64,000 nucleotides of DNA from Bacteroidota bacterium. GTDB taxonomy: Bacteria; Bacteroidota; Bacteroidia; AKYH767-A; OLB10. Shown here in pieces: positions 1 through 8,577 of this stretch. Below the pieces are notes generated by a model. That model did no database searches. It was not told where the DNA came from and saw only the letters and a list, made by a program, of their open reading frames with translations. A program made the position numbers and the translations under genes. The DNA lies in the NCBI GenBank assembly GCA_024643795.1, contig JAHEMF010000004.1, positions 35,850 to 99,849 of the forward strand, written 5' to 3'. Numbering within the stretch: position 1 is the first letter of the stretch; each line of letters begins with the position of its first letter.

Positions 1-634
1 CAGAAATCATTAATATTATTAGACTAATTGTATAGGCAATGTTAGGAACAAGGTCATTGTTCATAAACAAAGAAAGCCCACCCAAAATCACCGAACCATA
101 TAAGAAATAACTTACATTTTGACTGTATGCATACAATGTGAATTTTCTTAACCCTCTATAACATTCAGAAGTAATATATCGCATTACCATAGGCAATACT
201 GCAAATGACATTACTTTTAAATATGGAATCAGCCGAGGTTTGTGGAAAACGTTAACTGCGATAATATCTGCGCTTAAGTAAAGTATGACCGAAAGAATGA
301 GTCCGACAGGTATAATAACATATAAGGTTTTTATATATACCTCTTTAATGATATCAGATCGGTTATTTTGTGCTGATTGTGCAAAATGTTTTACTATAGC
401 AGTATCCATACCCATTCTGCCAATAACAGTAAATATCATGAGCACTGTAACTGACAATGTATATGCCCCCAGCACATCTGGGCCATAAAGTCTTGAGATT
501 AAAAAAATAAAAAAGTATCCAACAATGATACCAAGCACCCTTATGGAAAAATTGCCGGCGCCCCCCCCAATGATCTCTCTGTAGCTTTTATCATTCAGGA
601 TCCTGCTTGCTAAGTTTTTAAATGCGGCAGGCAT
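1..634 (-). CDS. Polysaccharide flippase (Wzx/MATE-like), 3' end outside window
   Basis: An open frame runs from an ATG at 634 to the left edge without a stop, so only the first 211 residues are seen. The product is strongly hydrophobic, with at least five predicted membrane spans and a start typical of oligosaccharide/O-antigen flippases (a basic amphipathic head, then a span containing GYFFIFLISRLYGP). Such proteins move lipid-linked sugar units across the inner membrane. It lies 7 bases behind the cysQ stop and so ends the sulfate-activation operon. The frame crosses a run of eight G (minus strand) at codons 24-26, reading Gly-Gly-Gly; a one-base change there would kill the gene. Family assignment is good; the substrate is unknown. 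Confidence 0.75.
   Translation of the reverse strand, partial: MPAAFKNLASRILNDKSYREIIGGGAGNFSIRVLGIIVGYFFIFLISRLYGPDVLGAYTLSVTVLMIFTVIGRMGMDTAIVKHFAQSAQNNRSDIIKEVYIKTLYVIIPVGLILSVILYLSADIIAVNVFHKPRLIPYLKVMSFAVLPMVMRYITSECYRGLRKFTLYAYSQNVSYFLYGSVILGGLSLFMNNDLVPNIAYTISLIILMIS
561..568 (-). repeat. G8 homopolymer inside the flippase coding region
   Basis: Eight C on the plus strand (eight G in the coding strand) lie about 70 bases inside the flippase gene. They are in frame in this assembly. Such tracts are rare in AT-rich DNA and can slip during replication. Whether this one varies cannot be told from a single sequence. Confidence 0.8.
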
Positions 635-641
635 ACGTTTA

Positions 642-1460
642 TCAGTTACGTGAAACTACGAAAAACGGATTGAGCAGGTCTTCTTTATTATAACCCATTT
701 CAATATCCGTATCATAGATATTGATGGTACATCCTGCAAAAGTAGCTATAGCATGGCCTGCAGCAGTGTCCCATTCCATAGTTGGCGCCAGCCTGGGGTA
801 CACATCTGCTGTTCCATCTGCAACCAAACAGATCTTCAATGAACTACCACTTGAAATAAATTCAACTTCTCCATGCTTTTCACGAAGACCTTCGATGAAA
901 TTTTGAGTCTCGGCACTTAAATGAGACCTGCTTGCTACAGCTGTGAAGGGTCTGTTCATTTTTTGCACAGGTAACTTCTTACAAATACCTAAAACCGACT
1001 GCAGGTCAGAAAAATTTGTGGAACTTGAATGTGTGGAAGCAGATTCCAGCATAAAGCTTCCTACATTACCTGCACCAAAGTATAGAGTGTCTTTAACCGG
1101 CGTATATATCACACCGGCAATAGATGCTCCTTGATGGATCAAGGCAATATTTACAGTGAATTCACCATTTCGCTTTATAAACTCTTTTGTGCCATCCAAG
1201 GGGTCTATCATCCAAAAATATTCCCAATTTTTCCTGTCTTCATATGGTATCTGTTTACCTTCCTCACTTAAAATTGGCAATTGAGTCAATAATAAGTCTG
1301 ACACAATAGCTTGATTAGATCTTTTGTCTGCTAGTGTAAGTGGACTATTGTCGGCTTTGATTTCAACATTAAAGTTTCCCGAGTTGTAAACATCCATGAT
1401 TGCCTTTCCGGCCTTTATAGATGCTTTAATAGCAATGATCAGATTGTGATTGATATCCAT
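642..1460 (-). CDS. cysQ: 3'(2'),5'-bisphosphate nucleotidase CysQ
   Basis: A 272-residue inositol-monophosphatase-fold enzyme that removes the 3'-phosphate of PAP (and PAPS), clearing the by-product of sulfotransfer. Metal-site motifs are visible: LTLAD at 41-45, EE at 66-67, DPLDGT at 86-91, and a late WDTAAGHA near residue 230. The length is normal for CysQ. The ATG abuts the cysN stop directly, so the two are translationally linked in the cysC-D-N-Q operon. An inositol phosphatase role is the alternative, but the operon argues for PAP turnover. Confidence 0.92.
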   Translation of the reverse strand: MDINHNLIIAIKASIKAGKAIMDVYNSGNFNVEIKADNSPLTLADKRSNQAIVSDLLLTQLPILSEEGKQIPYEDRKNWEYFWMIDPLDGTKEFIKRNGEFTVNIALIHQGASIAGVIYTPVKDTLYFGAGNVGSFMLESASTHSSSTNFSDLQSVLGICKKLPVQKMNRPFTAVASRSHLSAETQNFIEGLREKHGEVEFISSGSSLKICLVADGTADVYPRLAPTMEWDTAAGHAIATFAGCTINIYDTDIEMGYNKEDLLNPFFVVSRN

Positions 1461-2792
1461 TTATCTGATGATCATACCCGCACCTACAGTTTCATTAGTA
1501 CCTTCATCAATAATAATTACACTACCTGTAACTCGGTTTCTTCGGTAATTATCATAAAAAAGTTGGCCGGTGGTCCGGATCTGAATTCTGGCAATATCAT
1601 TCATCCCGACCTCTTTGTCATTTTCATTTCGATGTAATGTGTTGATATCGATCTTATATCTGATATCTTTTATAACACAACGCACATCTTTGATGGTGTG
1701 CTTGAGTGAATATTTTCCTCCGGTCATCATTTTTCTGTCGCTCATCCAACAAACCATAAGCTCCAGGTCCTGTGAAACATGTGGAGCGTTGTTTTCACGA
1801 ACGATCATATCACCTCTGCTTATATCTATATCTGAATCAAGCGTCATGGTAACAGACATAGGTGAAAAGGCTTCATCAATTTTATCTTCAACAGAAAATG
1901 AGTGCAAAGGATAAATGGCCTCGATCTTGGCAGAAAACCCTGAGGGTAAAACTTTCACAGTATCCCCGGGCTTAAATACCCCGCCTGCTATTCGACCGGC
2001 ATATCCTCTAAAATCATGGAATTCACGGGATTGCGGCCTGATCACATATTGAACAGGAAAGCGACAATCAATGTGGTTTTCATCACTACTGATATGTATG
2101 TTTTCAAGCAGATACAGCAAAGTTGAACCCTGGTACCACTCCATATTCTTCGACTTCTCAACTACATTATCGCCTTTCAATGCACTTATTGGAACAAAAT
2201 GAATGTCTTTTACATCTAATCTAGAAGACAGTTTTTTATACTCATTCACAAGATGAACAAATGCCTCCTCATCATAGTCAACCAGATCCATTTTGTTTAT
2301 ACAAACAATGATGTGCGGTATCTGTAATAACGATGCAATAAATGAATGCCTGTTTGTTTGCTCTACTATTCCTTTCCTGACATCAACAAGAATGAGTGCC
2401 AGGTTAGCCGTAGATGCTCCGGTTACCATATTGCGGGTATATTGAATATGTCCCGGTGTATCAGCAATGATGAATTTCCTTCTTGGCGTTGCAAAATATC
2501 TGTATGCTACATCAATGGTGATCCCTTGCTCCCGCTCTGCCTTCAACCCATCTGTAAGTAAAGCCAGGTCAACATGTTCAAATCCTTTTGCCAAACTGGA
2601 TTTCTCAACTGCTTCCAGCTGATCTTCAAATATAGATTTGCTGTCATATAACAACCTACCTATAAGTGTACTTTTTCCATCATCAACACTTCCTGCGGTA
2701 GTAAACCGAAGAAGCTCCATATTAAGGTAGTTGTCTAAGTCACTTGTCATTTCTTCAACTAAGATATTCTTTTCGAGTTTGTCAAGGTTCAT
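1461..2792 (-). CDS. cysN: Sulfate adenylyltransferase subunit 1 (GTPase) CysN
   Basis: The GTPase subunit of ATP sulfurylase; GTP hydrolysis drives APS formation from ATP and sulfate by CysD. The elongation-factor-like G domain shows the P-loop GSVDDGKS (34-41), DTPGH (111-115) and NKMD (166-169), followed by beta-barrel domains to residue 443. There is no C-terminal APS-kinase domain, which matches the separate cysC gene upstream. It starts 2 bases after the cysD stop. Length is as expected for an unfused CysN. Confidence 0.95.
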   Translation of the reverse strand: MNLDKLEKNILVEEMTSDLDNYLNMELLRFTTAGSVDDGKSTLIGRLLYDSKSIFEDQLEAVEKSSLAKGFEHVDLALLTDGLKAEREQGITIDVAYRYFATPRRKFIIADTPGHIQYTRNMVTGASTANLALILVDVRKGIVEQTNRHSFIASLLQIPHIIVCINKMDLVDYDEEAFVHLVNEYKKLSSRLDVKDIHFVPISALKGDNVVEKSKNMEWYQGSTLLYLLENIHISSDENHIDCRFPVQYVIRPQSREFHDFRGYAGRIAGGVFKPGDTVKVLPSGFSAKIEAIYPLHSFSVEDKIDEAFSPMSVTMTLDSDIDISRGDMIVRENNAPHVSQDLELMVCWMSDRKMMTGGKYSLKHTIKDVRCVIKDIRYKIDINTLHRNENDKEVGMNDIARIQIRTTGQLFYDNYRRNRVTGSVIIIDEGTNETVGAGMIIR

Positions 2793-2794
2793 GA

Positions 2795-3700
2795 TTAAAA
2801 GTATCCTTGTTTTTTACGGTCCTCCATTGCTGTTTCTGAACGTTTATCATCGGTACGAGTACCGCGCTCCGTTACCCTTGCAATGGCAATTTCATTAATT
2901 ATTTCAGTAAGTGTTGATGCGGCTGATTCCACGGCACCAGTACAGGTCATATCACCTACTGTTCTGTACCTTACAGTTATAACTTCAGGGTTTTCATTTT
3001 CTCTGACCTTTATAAATGAAGAGTTAGCAAGTATTGTTCCTTCACGTCTTACACACTCCCGCTGGTGAGAAAAGTAAATGGATGGTATCTCCAGCTTCTC
3101 CATAGCCAGATATTGCCACACATCCATTTCGGTCCAGTTACTCAATGGAAATACTCTGAAATGTTCTCCCATGTGCTTTCTTCCGTTGAGAAGATTCCAC
3201 AATTCAGGTCTCTGGTTTTTAGGGTCCCATTGTCCGAACTCATCACGATGTGAAAAGAAGCGTTCTTTGGCTCTTGCTTTTTCTTCATCGCGCCTTGCTC
3301 CACCAAGTGCTGCATCTATTTTTAATTCCTCTATCGCATCGAGCAATGTAACGGTTTGTAAAATGTTACGACTTGAATTAGGCCCTTTTTCTTCAACTGC
3401 TCTTCCCTGGTCTATGCTATCCTGAACTGATCTTACAATAAGATTAGCCCCTATTTCCTCAACCATTTTATCTCTAAAAGCTATTGTTTCAGGAAAGTTA
3501 TGGCCGGTATCAATATGAACAAGTGGGAAAGGTATTCTGGCAGGCCAAAATGCTTTACGTGCCAGGTGAGTCATAACTATTGAATCTTTCCCACCGGAAA
3601 ACAATAAAGCAGGGTTTTCGAACTGGGCTGCTGTTTCGCGTATCACATAAATAGCTTCCGCCTCCAGTATACGCAGGTGATTAAGGTTATAAAGAATCAT
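2795..3700 (-). CDS. cysD: Sulfate adenylyltransferase subunit 2 CysD
   Basis: The catalytic subunit of ATP sulfurylase, an adenine nucleotide alpha-hydrolase-fold protein of 301 residues. The PP-loop SGGKDS lies at 35-40, and the C-terminal half has the CysD-typical segments for APS formation (GGARRDEEKARAKER and the terminal RKKQGYF). Its start overlaps the cysC stop by 4 bases. It pairs with CysN in the next gene. Similarity to PAPS reductase is confined to the PP-loop fold; the CysD ending makes this call firm. Confidence 0.95.
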   Translation of the reverse strand: MILYNLNHLRILEAEAIYVIRETAAQFENPALLFSGGKDSIVMTHLARKAFWPARIPFPLVHIDTGHNFPETIAFRDKMVEEIGANLIVRSVQDSIDQGRAVEEKGPNSSRNILQTVTLLDAIEELKIDAALGGARRDEEKARAKERFFSHRDEFGQWDPKNQRPELWNLLNGRKHMGEHFRVFPLSNWTEMDVWQYLAMEKLEIPSIYFSHQRECVRREGTILANSSFIKVRENENPEVITVRYRTVGDMTCTGAVESAASTLTEIINEIAIARVTERGTRTDDKRSETAMEDRKKQGYF

Positions 3701-4299
3701 TTTGCTGGCTTGATCAAGTTCATTACGTATGCTACAACTGTTTCAACTGACTGATCAACTGACAACCTGTCTGTAGCAATCTCTATTTCTGCATTTTCGG
3801 GAGCCTCAAAAGGTGAACTTATGCCGGTAAAATCAGGTATCTGCCCTGCCCTGGCTTTTTTATACAACCCTTTCACATCTCTGGCTTCACAAATTTCCAG
3901 GGGGCAATTTACGAAAACTTCTACGAATTCCCCTTCACCTACGAGGCTTCTTACACTTTCACGATCCCTTTTAAATGGGGAAATGAACGCTGTCAGAACA
4001 ACTATTCCGGCATCCACAAAAAGCTTGGCAACCTCACCAATACGCCGTATATTCTCTTGCCGGCCTGCTTCTGTAAAATCTACATTGTTGTTTAACCCAT
4101 GCCTTACATTATCTCCATCCAACACATAAGTCTTTATACCGGCACCGAAAAGCTTCTGTTCTACCTGATTAGCAATAGTGCTTTTGCCAGAACCGGAAAG
4201 TCCTGTGAACCAAACAATACAAGGAAGGTGTCCATTAGCACCAATCCGATCCTCTTTTCCAACTTTATATTCCTGTGGCTTAATATTGGTTGATCTCAT
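3697..4299 (-). CDS. cysC: Adenylylsulfate kinase CysC
   Basis: Phosphorylates APS to PAPS with ATP. The 200-residue protein has the Walker A GLSGSGKS at 33-40, the family segment LDGDNVRHGLN near 60-70, and CEARDVKGLYKKARAG. It is encoded 4 bases after the SLC13 permease... in operon order permease, cysC, cysD, cysN, cysQ, all on the minus strand and tightly packed. A free-standing CysC with CysQ and no reductase gene nearby suggests that PAPS is made at least partly for sulfotransferases. Confidence 0.94.
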   Translation of the reverse strand: MRSTNIKPQEYKVGKEDRIGANGHLPCIVWFTGLSGSGKSTIANQVEQKLFGAGIKTYVLDGDNVRHGLNNNVDFTEAGRQENIRRIGEVAKLFVDAGIVVLTAFISPFKRDRESVRSLVGEGEFVEVFVNCPLEICEARDVKGLYKKARAGQIPDFTGISSPFEAPENAEIEIATDRLSVDQSVETVVAYVMNLIKPAK

Positions 4300-4303
4300 G
4301 AAC

Positions 4304-6106
4304 TTATATTATATCATAAATTAATCCCAAAATTAAGATCACAGATATTAAATACAAAAGAGTAAGTGGAATCCCGATCTTGACATAATCCCTGAATTTA
4401 TAACCCCCGGGACCATATACCATTAAATTGGTTTGATACCCAAAAGGAGTAATGAACTCTGCACATCCAGCAAAAGCTATTGCCAGTATAAATGGTGTAT
4501 AAGAAAGGTCCGGGAAGCTACCCAGTCTCATTTCCTGAACCATAGCCATAGCGATAGGAAATGAAATTGCAACCGCTGCTTTGTTGGTCACCATCATTGA
4601 CAGAAGATTAGTGATAAGATAAATTGTAAAGAGAGCGGCGATAGGTGAGTTAAATATCTCTACAACAGAAAGTAGTCCGTGTGCAAAATAAGTTGCAGCC
4701 CCGGAGTTTGTGATTGCCCTTCCTACAGCCAGTGCTAATGCCAATATTAAAAACATTTCAGCATCAAGATTTGATTTTATCCTATCAAAATCAATTGTTT
4801 TGGTTACTGCCAATAAAATCAGCAACACCAATAACCCTTTGAATAAGGCTAATGATGTAAATGCAGATAAAAGGAAAACCAACACTGTGCCTCCAACAAT
4901 AAATATAGATTTCGATTTTTCAGGTTTACTGATATTTGAAAATCCAGAGATAGTATAAAAATCGTTGCTATCTTTTATTCTTGGTTTAAAATCATGTCCT
5001 GTTACAAGCAAAAGTAGATCTCCTGATCTGAGCTCTTGCTCACCTATACTTCCGGAAAGCCGTTCGCCGTCTCTACATATGGCAATTATTGCTGAATCAT
5101 AGATACCCCTGAATCCGGTTGACTTAACAGTTTTCCCGATAAGGGAAGAATTTGCTGCAACAACAACCTCTACCATTTCTCCACTTTCAGGAAGGTCTGT
5201 TTCGGCCAGATCGGGAAGTTTAATATCCTGACGATTCTTTACAAGCTCAGCAATAGTTTCTGTGTTACCTGCGAATATTAATATATCACCACCAGTAAGT
5301 ATTTCATTAGGTTGTACCGGAGCTATGATCTTGCCATCACGAACTACCTCAGCCAAAAACAAACTTCCCAGATGCCGGAGAGTATCCTCAACCGTACCAC
5401 CGATCAAACCTGAATTTTCGGGTATGATCGTTTCTATAAGGTATTCCCGTTTATGTTCTTCATATTCTTTTAGAGGGTCATTTCTATCAGGCAGTAATTT
5501 TGGTGCCAGGACCCATAGATATATCAATCCTACAATAGATAACGGCAAGCCCACATATGAAAAGTCAAATATGTGAAGTGGTTTTATATCAGGGTTCAGG
5601 TGAGATGCTTCCACAGCAAGTCCATTAACTACAAGATTTGTTGAGGTTCCTATTAACGTGACCATTCCTCCAATAATAGCTGCGTAAGAAAGTGGTATCA
5701 GCACTTTTGAAGGTGATATTTTTTTATTCGAAGCCCATTGCCATGTATAAGGTATCATTATGGCAACCAGAGGTGTGTTGTTTACCCATGCAGAAAAGAT
5801 AGACACCATAGATGTCATTCGGAACAAGAACCCCCGGTACGACAAGTCGGCATGAAAAAGCCTGGAAATGAGCGCATTAAGCACTCCTGATGATTTGATA
5901 ACATCGCTTATAAGCAATAATAAGAATATGACTGCTATTTGTTCATTGGCAAACCCATTAAGTGCCTCCCCAGGAGTGATTATGCCACTCACCAACAACA
6001 TAGCTACAGCGATCATGAACACCAACGAAGGACGTATGAACTCTTTATATAAAGAGAATATGAGAAAGCACACCACAAAAGTGGTGATGATGACCTGTAA
6101 ATTCAT
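4304..6106 (-). CDS. SLC13 (DASS) family permease with two TrkA-C domains, likely sulfate uptake
   Basis: A 600-residue inner-membrane transporter. N-terminal membrane spans fill residues 1 to about 205, then a soluble middle (about 210-390) holds two TrkA-C/RCK_C-like domains, and membrane spans resume to the C terminus. Conserved SLC13 signatures include STNLVVNGL near 155 and the TPFGYQTNLMVYGPGGY segment near 555. It is the first gene of the cys operon, which makes sulfate the likely substrate (inference); dicarboxylate or arsenite transport is possible in the family. A -7 promoter-like box lies 18 bases upstream of the ATG. Confidence 0.88.
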   Translation of the reverse strand: MNLQVIITTFVVCFLIFSLYKEFIRPSLVFMIAVAMLLVSGIITPGEALNGFANEQIAVIFLLLLISDVIKSSGVLNALISRLFHADLSYRGFLFRMTSMVSIFSAWVNNTPLVAIMIPYTWQWASNKKISPSKVLIPLSYAAIIGGMVTLIGTSTNLVVNGLAVEASHLNPDIKPLHIFDFSYVGLPLSIVGLIYLWVLAPKLLPDRNDPLKEYEEHKREYLIETIIPENSGLIGGTVEDTLRHLGSLFLAEVVRDGKIIAPVQPNEILTGGDILIFAGNTETIAELVKNRQDIKLPDLAETDLPESGEMVEVVVAANSSLIGKTVKSTGFRGIYDSAIIAICRDGERLSGSIGEQELRSGDLLLLVTGHDFKPRIKDSNDFYTISGFSNISKPEKSKSIFIVGGTVLVFLLSAFTSLALFKGLLVLLILLAVTKTIDFDRIKSNLDAEMFLILALALAVGRAITNSGAATYFAHGLLSVVEIFNSPIAALFTIYLITNLLSMMVTNKAAVAISFPIAMAMVQEMRLGSFPDLSYTPFILAIAFAGCAEFITPFGYQTNLMVYGPGGYKFRDYVKIGIPLTLLYLISVILILGLIYDII

Positions 6107-6123
6107 GACAGTATTTGAAACCC

Positions 6124-6131
6124 CAAATTTA
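6124..6131 (-). promoter_or_regulatory. TAAATTTG -7 box for the cys operon
   Basis: The minus strand reads TAAATTTG, a match to the Bacteroidota -7 consensus TAnnTTTG, about 18 bases before the permease ATG at 6106. No clear -33 TTTG was seen at the usual spacing. It would give a short leader of about 10 bases. Confidence 0.5.
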
Positions 6132-6165
6132 TCATTTTAAAGGGGAGAATTACTGCCGATAGAAC

Positions 6166-6987
6166 TTATAAGATGTTTGGATCAGGTTTTTTTGAAATAT
6201 TATAAACTGCAGCCGAATAAGATTTTGAAGGTCTGGATTTATTAATAAAAAGCTCTTTGAACCAGAATAAGTGAGATATTACAGCCGTGATCTTCAGTAT
6301 AAACTTTTTAACATAAAAGAAAGGGTTTCCCTTTTCTTTTATACCCGGGTTTGCATAAAAGCTGAAATTAATGAAATAGCCTTCCTTGATTGTATTAAGA
6401 CCTGCGTTTTTTGTAGCACCGGTCAAAATTTTATGATCAATGATCTTATGAATGCTATACACCTTCTTGCTAAAAATTCTTTGAAAAGTTCCAGCAACTC
6501 CATTGTGATTCGGCACAGTAGTGATAAGAACACCTCCTGGCTTTAAAAACCTGGAAACTGCCATGATCGCATTAACAGTATCCTCGAAGTGTTCTACCAC
6601 CCCAAAAGAACAAACATAATCATAGCTTTCGATCATGTCTTCAGGAGGAGAGAACATATCCGCATGATGTATGGTTCCCTTTATACCTGCATTCTGTAAT
6701 ATGGCCTCTGCCTTTTTGCATCCAACAACTGAATAATCAAGTCCTGCCACTATGAGACCCCATTCTTTATTGAAATATGGTAACCAACCGGAATTTCCAC
6801 ACCCTACCTCCAGTATCTTTTTTCCTTTAACTGATGAACCCATGAACACCTCGGTGAAAAAGAGGTGGTATGAATACTGAATATAATTGGATGTTGATTT
6901 ATGGGTTATTTTTTTTGGGTCGGGAATTTTAAAATCTGCCCATTCTTTTTCCCAATACTCTTCACCGGCCTTATCATTATTTCCCAT
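6166..6987 (-). CDS. Class I SAM-dependent methyltransferase
   Basis: A 273-residue Rossmann-fold methyltransferase. Motif I is VLEVGCGNSGW-like (ILEVGCGNSG near 77-86), followed by GLDYS, an HADMF acidic loop, and the post-motif VEHFEDT and LKPGGVLITTVPN. This belongs to the Methyltransf_11/UbiE-like group; the substrate cannot be read from sequence. A basic, hydrophobic C-terminal third (ISHLFWFKELF) could contact membrane or lipid. It follows the ALDH16-like C-terminal gene by 14 bases and is probably cotranscribed with it. Confidence 0.85.
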   Translation of the reverse strand: MGNNDKAGEEYWEKEWADFKIPDPKKITHKSTSNYIQYSYHLFFTEVFMGSSVKGKKILEVGCGNSGWLPYFNKEWGLIVAGLDYSVVGCKKAEAILQNAGIKGTIHHADMFSPPEDMIESYDYVCSFGVVEHFEDTVNAIMAVSRFLKPGGVLITTVPNHNGVAGTFQRIFSKKVYSIHKIIDHKILTGATKNAGLNTIKEGYFINFSFYANPGIKEKGNPFFYVKKFILKITAVISHLFWFKELFINKSRPSKSYSAAVYNISKKPDPNIL

Positions 6988-7001
6988 CTTGAAATGTAAA
7001 A

Positions 7002-7853
7002 TTAAATCCCAACCGGATGCCAGGAGGTTTTTATTTCTTGCAGATCAGTAATCCTGTCAAGTGAAAATGATTTTTTTGAACTCCAGTTCTGATCACTCCA
7101 ATTAGCAACTCTTTTCACATTTTGAGAAGCTAATGTATGAATCTGTTTTATTAACTCTTTATCTGTAGAGTTGTGAACCAGAGCATTGATATCCAGATGC
7201 GATGCCAGCACAGAAACTAATTCATCAGCATAACCGGTTAAAACGTTAACAACTCCTCCGGGAACATCTGAAGCTATCAAAACTTCACACAGTTCTATGG
7301 TTATCATAGCATGATTTTGTGCAGCAAGCCCTACCACCGTGTTCGATCCTGCAAGAGCTGGTGCTAAACACCCCACTAAGCCTGCCAAACCAGACGATTC
7401 CGGAAAGATCATTGCTACAACACCATTGGGCTGAGCAAATGAAAATGAAAAGTATGGGGCAGATACAGGATTTACCGTACCTGATATCTGCTGGTACTTA
7501 TCGCACCAGCCTGCATAATATATGAAGGTATCAATTGCATGGTCAACTTCTTTTGCTGCAGCTGAACGAGTGCCGCCACTTAACTGTACAAGTTTCACAA
7601 ATTGTTCTTTTCGGCCAGACAAAGTTTCAGCTATCCTATATAGTATAAGTCCTTTGGTGTAAGGTTCCACCTGGGACCATGCATTCAGTGCCTTCTGAGC
7701 TGCAACTACAGCATTTCGAACATCTTTGGGTGTGGCCCTGCAGATATTGGCGATCTCGTTCGCTTTTGGACTTGCCATTTTGTATGAACGACCCGACTCG
7801 GAGCGGGAGAATCTCCCGCCGATAAATAATTTATATGTTTTAGGAATTTCCAA
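7002..7853 (-). CDS. Catalytically dead ALDH-like protein (C-terminal half of a split ALDH16)
   Basis: A 283-residue aldehyde dehydrogenase homologue covering only the nucleotide-binding and oligomerisation regions. It ends about 200 residues short of a full ALDH and lacks the catalytic Cys. The WNFP oxyanion segment is replaced by IFPESSG and the ELGGK glutamate region is missing. Bacterial ALDH16 proteins carry just such an inactive second domain after an active one. Here the active half is encoded upstream at 8578-10062; together they are 777 residues, about the size of fused ALDH16. The start is a TTG at 7853, as an in-frame TGA lies two codons before it. A decayed pseudogene is less likely because the frame is intact and conserved-looking throughout. 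Confidence 0.75.
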   Translation of the reverse strand: MEIPKTYKLFIGGRFSRSESGRSYKMASPKANEIANICRATPKDVRNAVVAAQKALNAWSQVEPYTKGLILYRIAETLSGRKEQFVKLVQLSGGTRSAAAKEVDHAIDTFIYYAGWCDKYQQISGTVNPVSAPYFSFSFAQPNGVVAMIFPESSGLAGLVGCLAPALAGSNTVVGLAAQNHAMITIELCEVLIASDVPGGVVNVLTGYADELVSVLASHLDINALVHNSTDKELIKQIHTLASQNVKRVANWSDQNWSSKKSFSLDRITDLQEIKTSWHPVGI

Positions 7854-7881
7854 TTCTGGTCACAAAATATTCAAAAAAGAT

Positions 7882-7934
7882 CAAAAAAAGTCCCGCCTTG
7901 ATCAAGCTTCGATTATTGAACCTCAAGGCGGGAT
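7882..7934 (-). terminator. Rho-independent terminator of the HNH gene
   Basis: Perfect 11-base inverted repeat: TCCCGCCTTGA (7891-7901) and TCAAGGCGGGA (7923-7933), loop of 21. Read on the minus strand the GC stem is followed by a run of T (ACTTTTTTTGA). It lies 25 bases past the HNH stop and just before the short ALDH gene, so it insulates the two. In the plus direction the tail is A/T mixed and weak. Confidence 0.85.
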
Positions 7935-7958
7935 TTATTTATAAATAAAATGTTTTGA

Positions 7959-8525
7959 TCAGTCTACTTCAACATGACTCCAGTTTTCTCCGGACTTGAT
8001 CCTGTAAAGCTGCATTTCAGAGATATCATACTTTTCAGCGATCTCCCGCATGGTTAAACGGCGATTAGGGTTGAATATCTGTTTTTTGATCTGCTTTACT
8101 GTTTTAACCGTTAGTTTATGACCTTCATAAATAGGACGATTCATTCGCTCTTCACGACTTTGAATCACCAATGGGCTTTTCTGCTGATGTTTGTGCATCT
8201 CATCCTTGTCTGCCCATTTCAGGTTATTGGTTTTGTTATTCAACTTATCATGATCCTTATGAATCACAAATTCTTGTTTACGTCCTCTCTTCAGGAAATT
8301 TTCTGCAACCAACTTATGAATATAGTAAGTTTTATTTTCGCCAAATGGCTTAATATTCAAGGTAGGATAGCCTCCAATTGTAGTTCCGCGAAGAACTTTC
8401 CCATCATTGATGTTTTTACTGAAGCTTGCGATGCGACCGAGGTTAGAAACAGCGTAACGAAACCTTAAAGCTCCTTTAGGCATTTTTAACTCTTTCCACT
8501 TTTCATTTTTTAATGCTTTAATCAT
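7959..8525 (-). CDS. NUMOD4/HNH endonuclease (free-standing homing-type)
   Basis: A 188-residue protein with a NUMOD4-like start (EKWKELK, then YAVSNLGRIASF at 24-35), an HNH_3-type core (H70, then VIHKDHD at 87-93 and NNKTNNLKW at 96-104), and a C-terminal helix-turn-helix-like stretch (MREIAEKYDISEMQLYRIKSG). This layout is that of phage and mobile homing endonucleases, which nick or cut DNA at specific sites; NUMOD and HTH parts bind the target. It is inserted between the two ALDH16-like halves and carries its own terminator. Homing activity is not shown; domesticated roles are possible. Confidence 0.8.
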   Translation of the reverse strand: MIKALKNEKWKELKMPKGALRFRYAVSNLGRIASFSKNINDGKVLRGTTIGGYPTLNIKPFGENKTYYIHKLVAENFLKRGRKQEFVIHKDHDKLNNKTNNLKWADKDEMHKHQQKSPLVIQSREERMNRPIYEGHKLTVKTVKQIKKQIFNPNRRLTMREIAEKYDISEMQLYRIKSGENWSHVEVD

Positions 8526-8577
8526 GATACAATAGTATTTGGGGTTAACATATATGAATAACGTTACTTTGGGACTG

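Noticed and set aside
285..488. Plus-strand 67-codon frame at the left edge
   Set aside because: It lies opposite the open flippase frame and has no signal, domain or start context.
3078..3425. Long plus-strand frames over cysD and cysC
   Set aside because: They mirror conserved CysD/CysC coding on the other strand and encode no recognisable protein.
7002..7853. Short ALDH as a decayed pseudogene
   Set aside because: The frame is intact, and length and missing parts fit the inactive ALDH16 second domain.
8526..8577. Promoter TACTATTG before the HNH gene
   Set aside because: It differs from the consensus by one base and lies too close to the start codon to trust.
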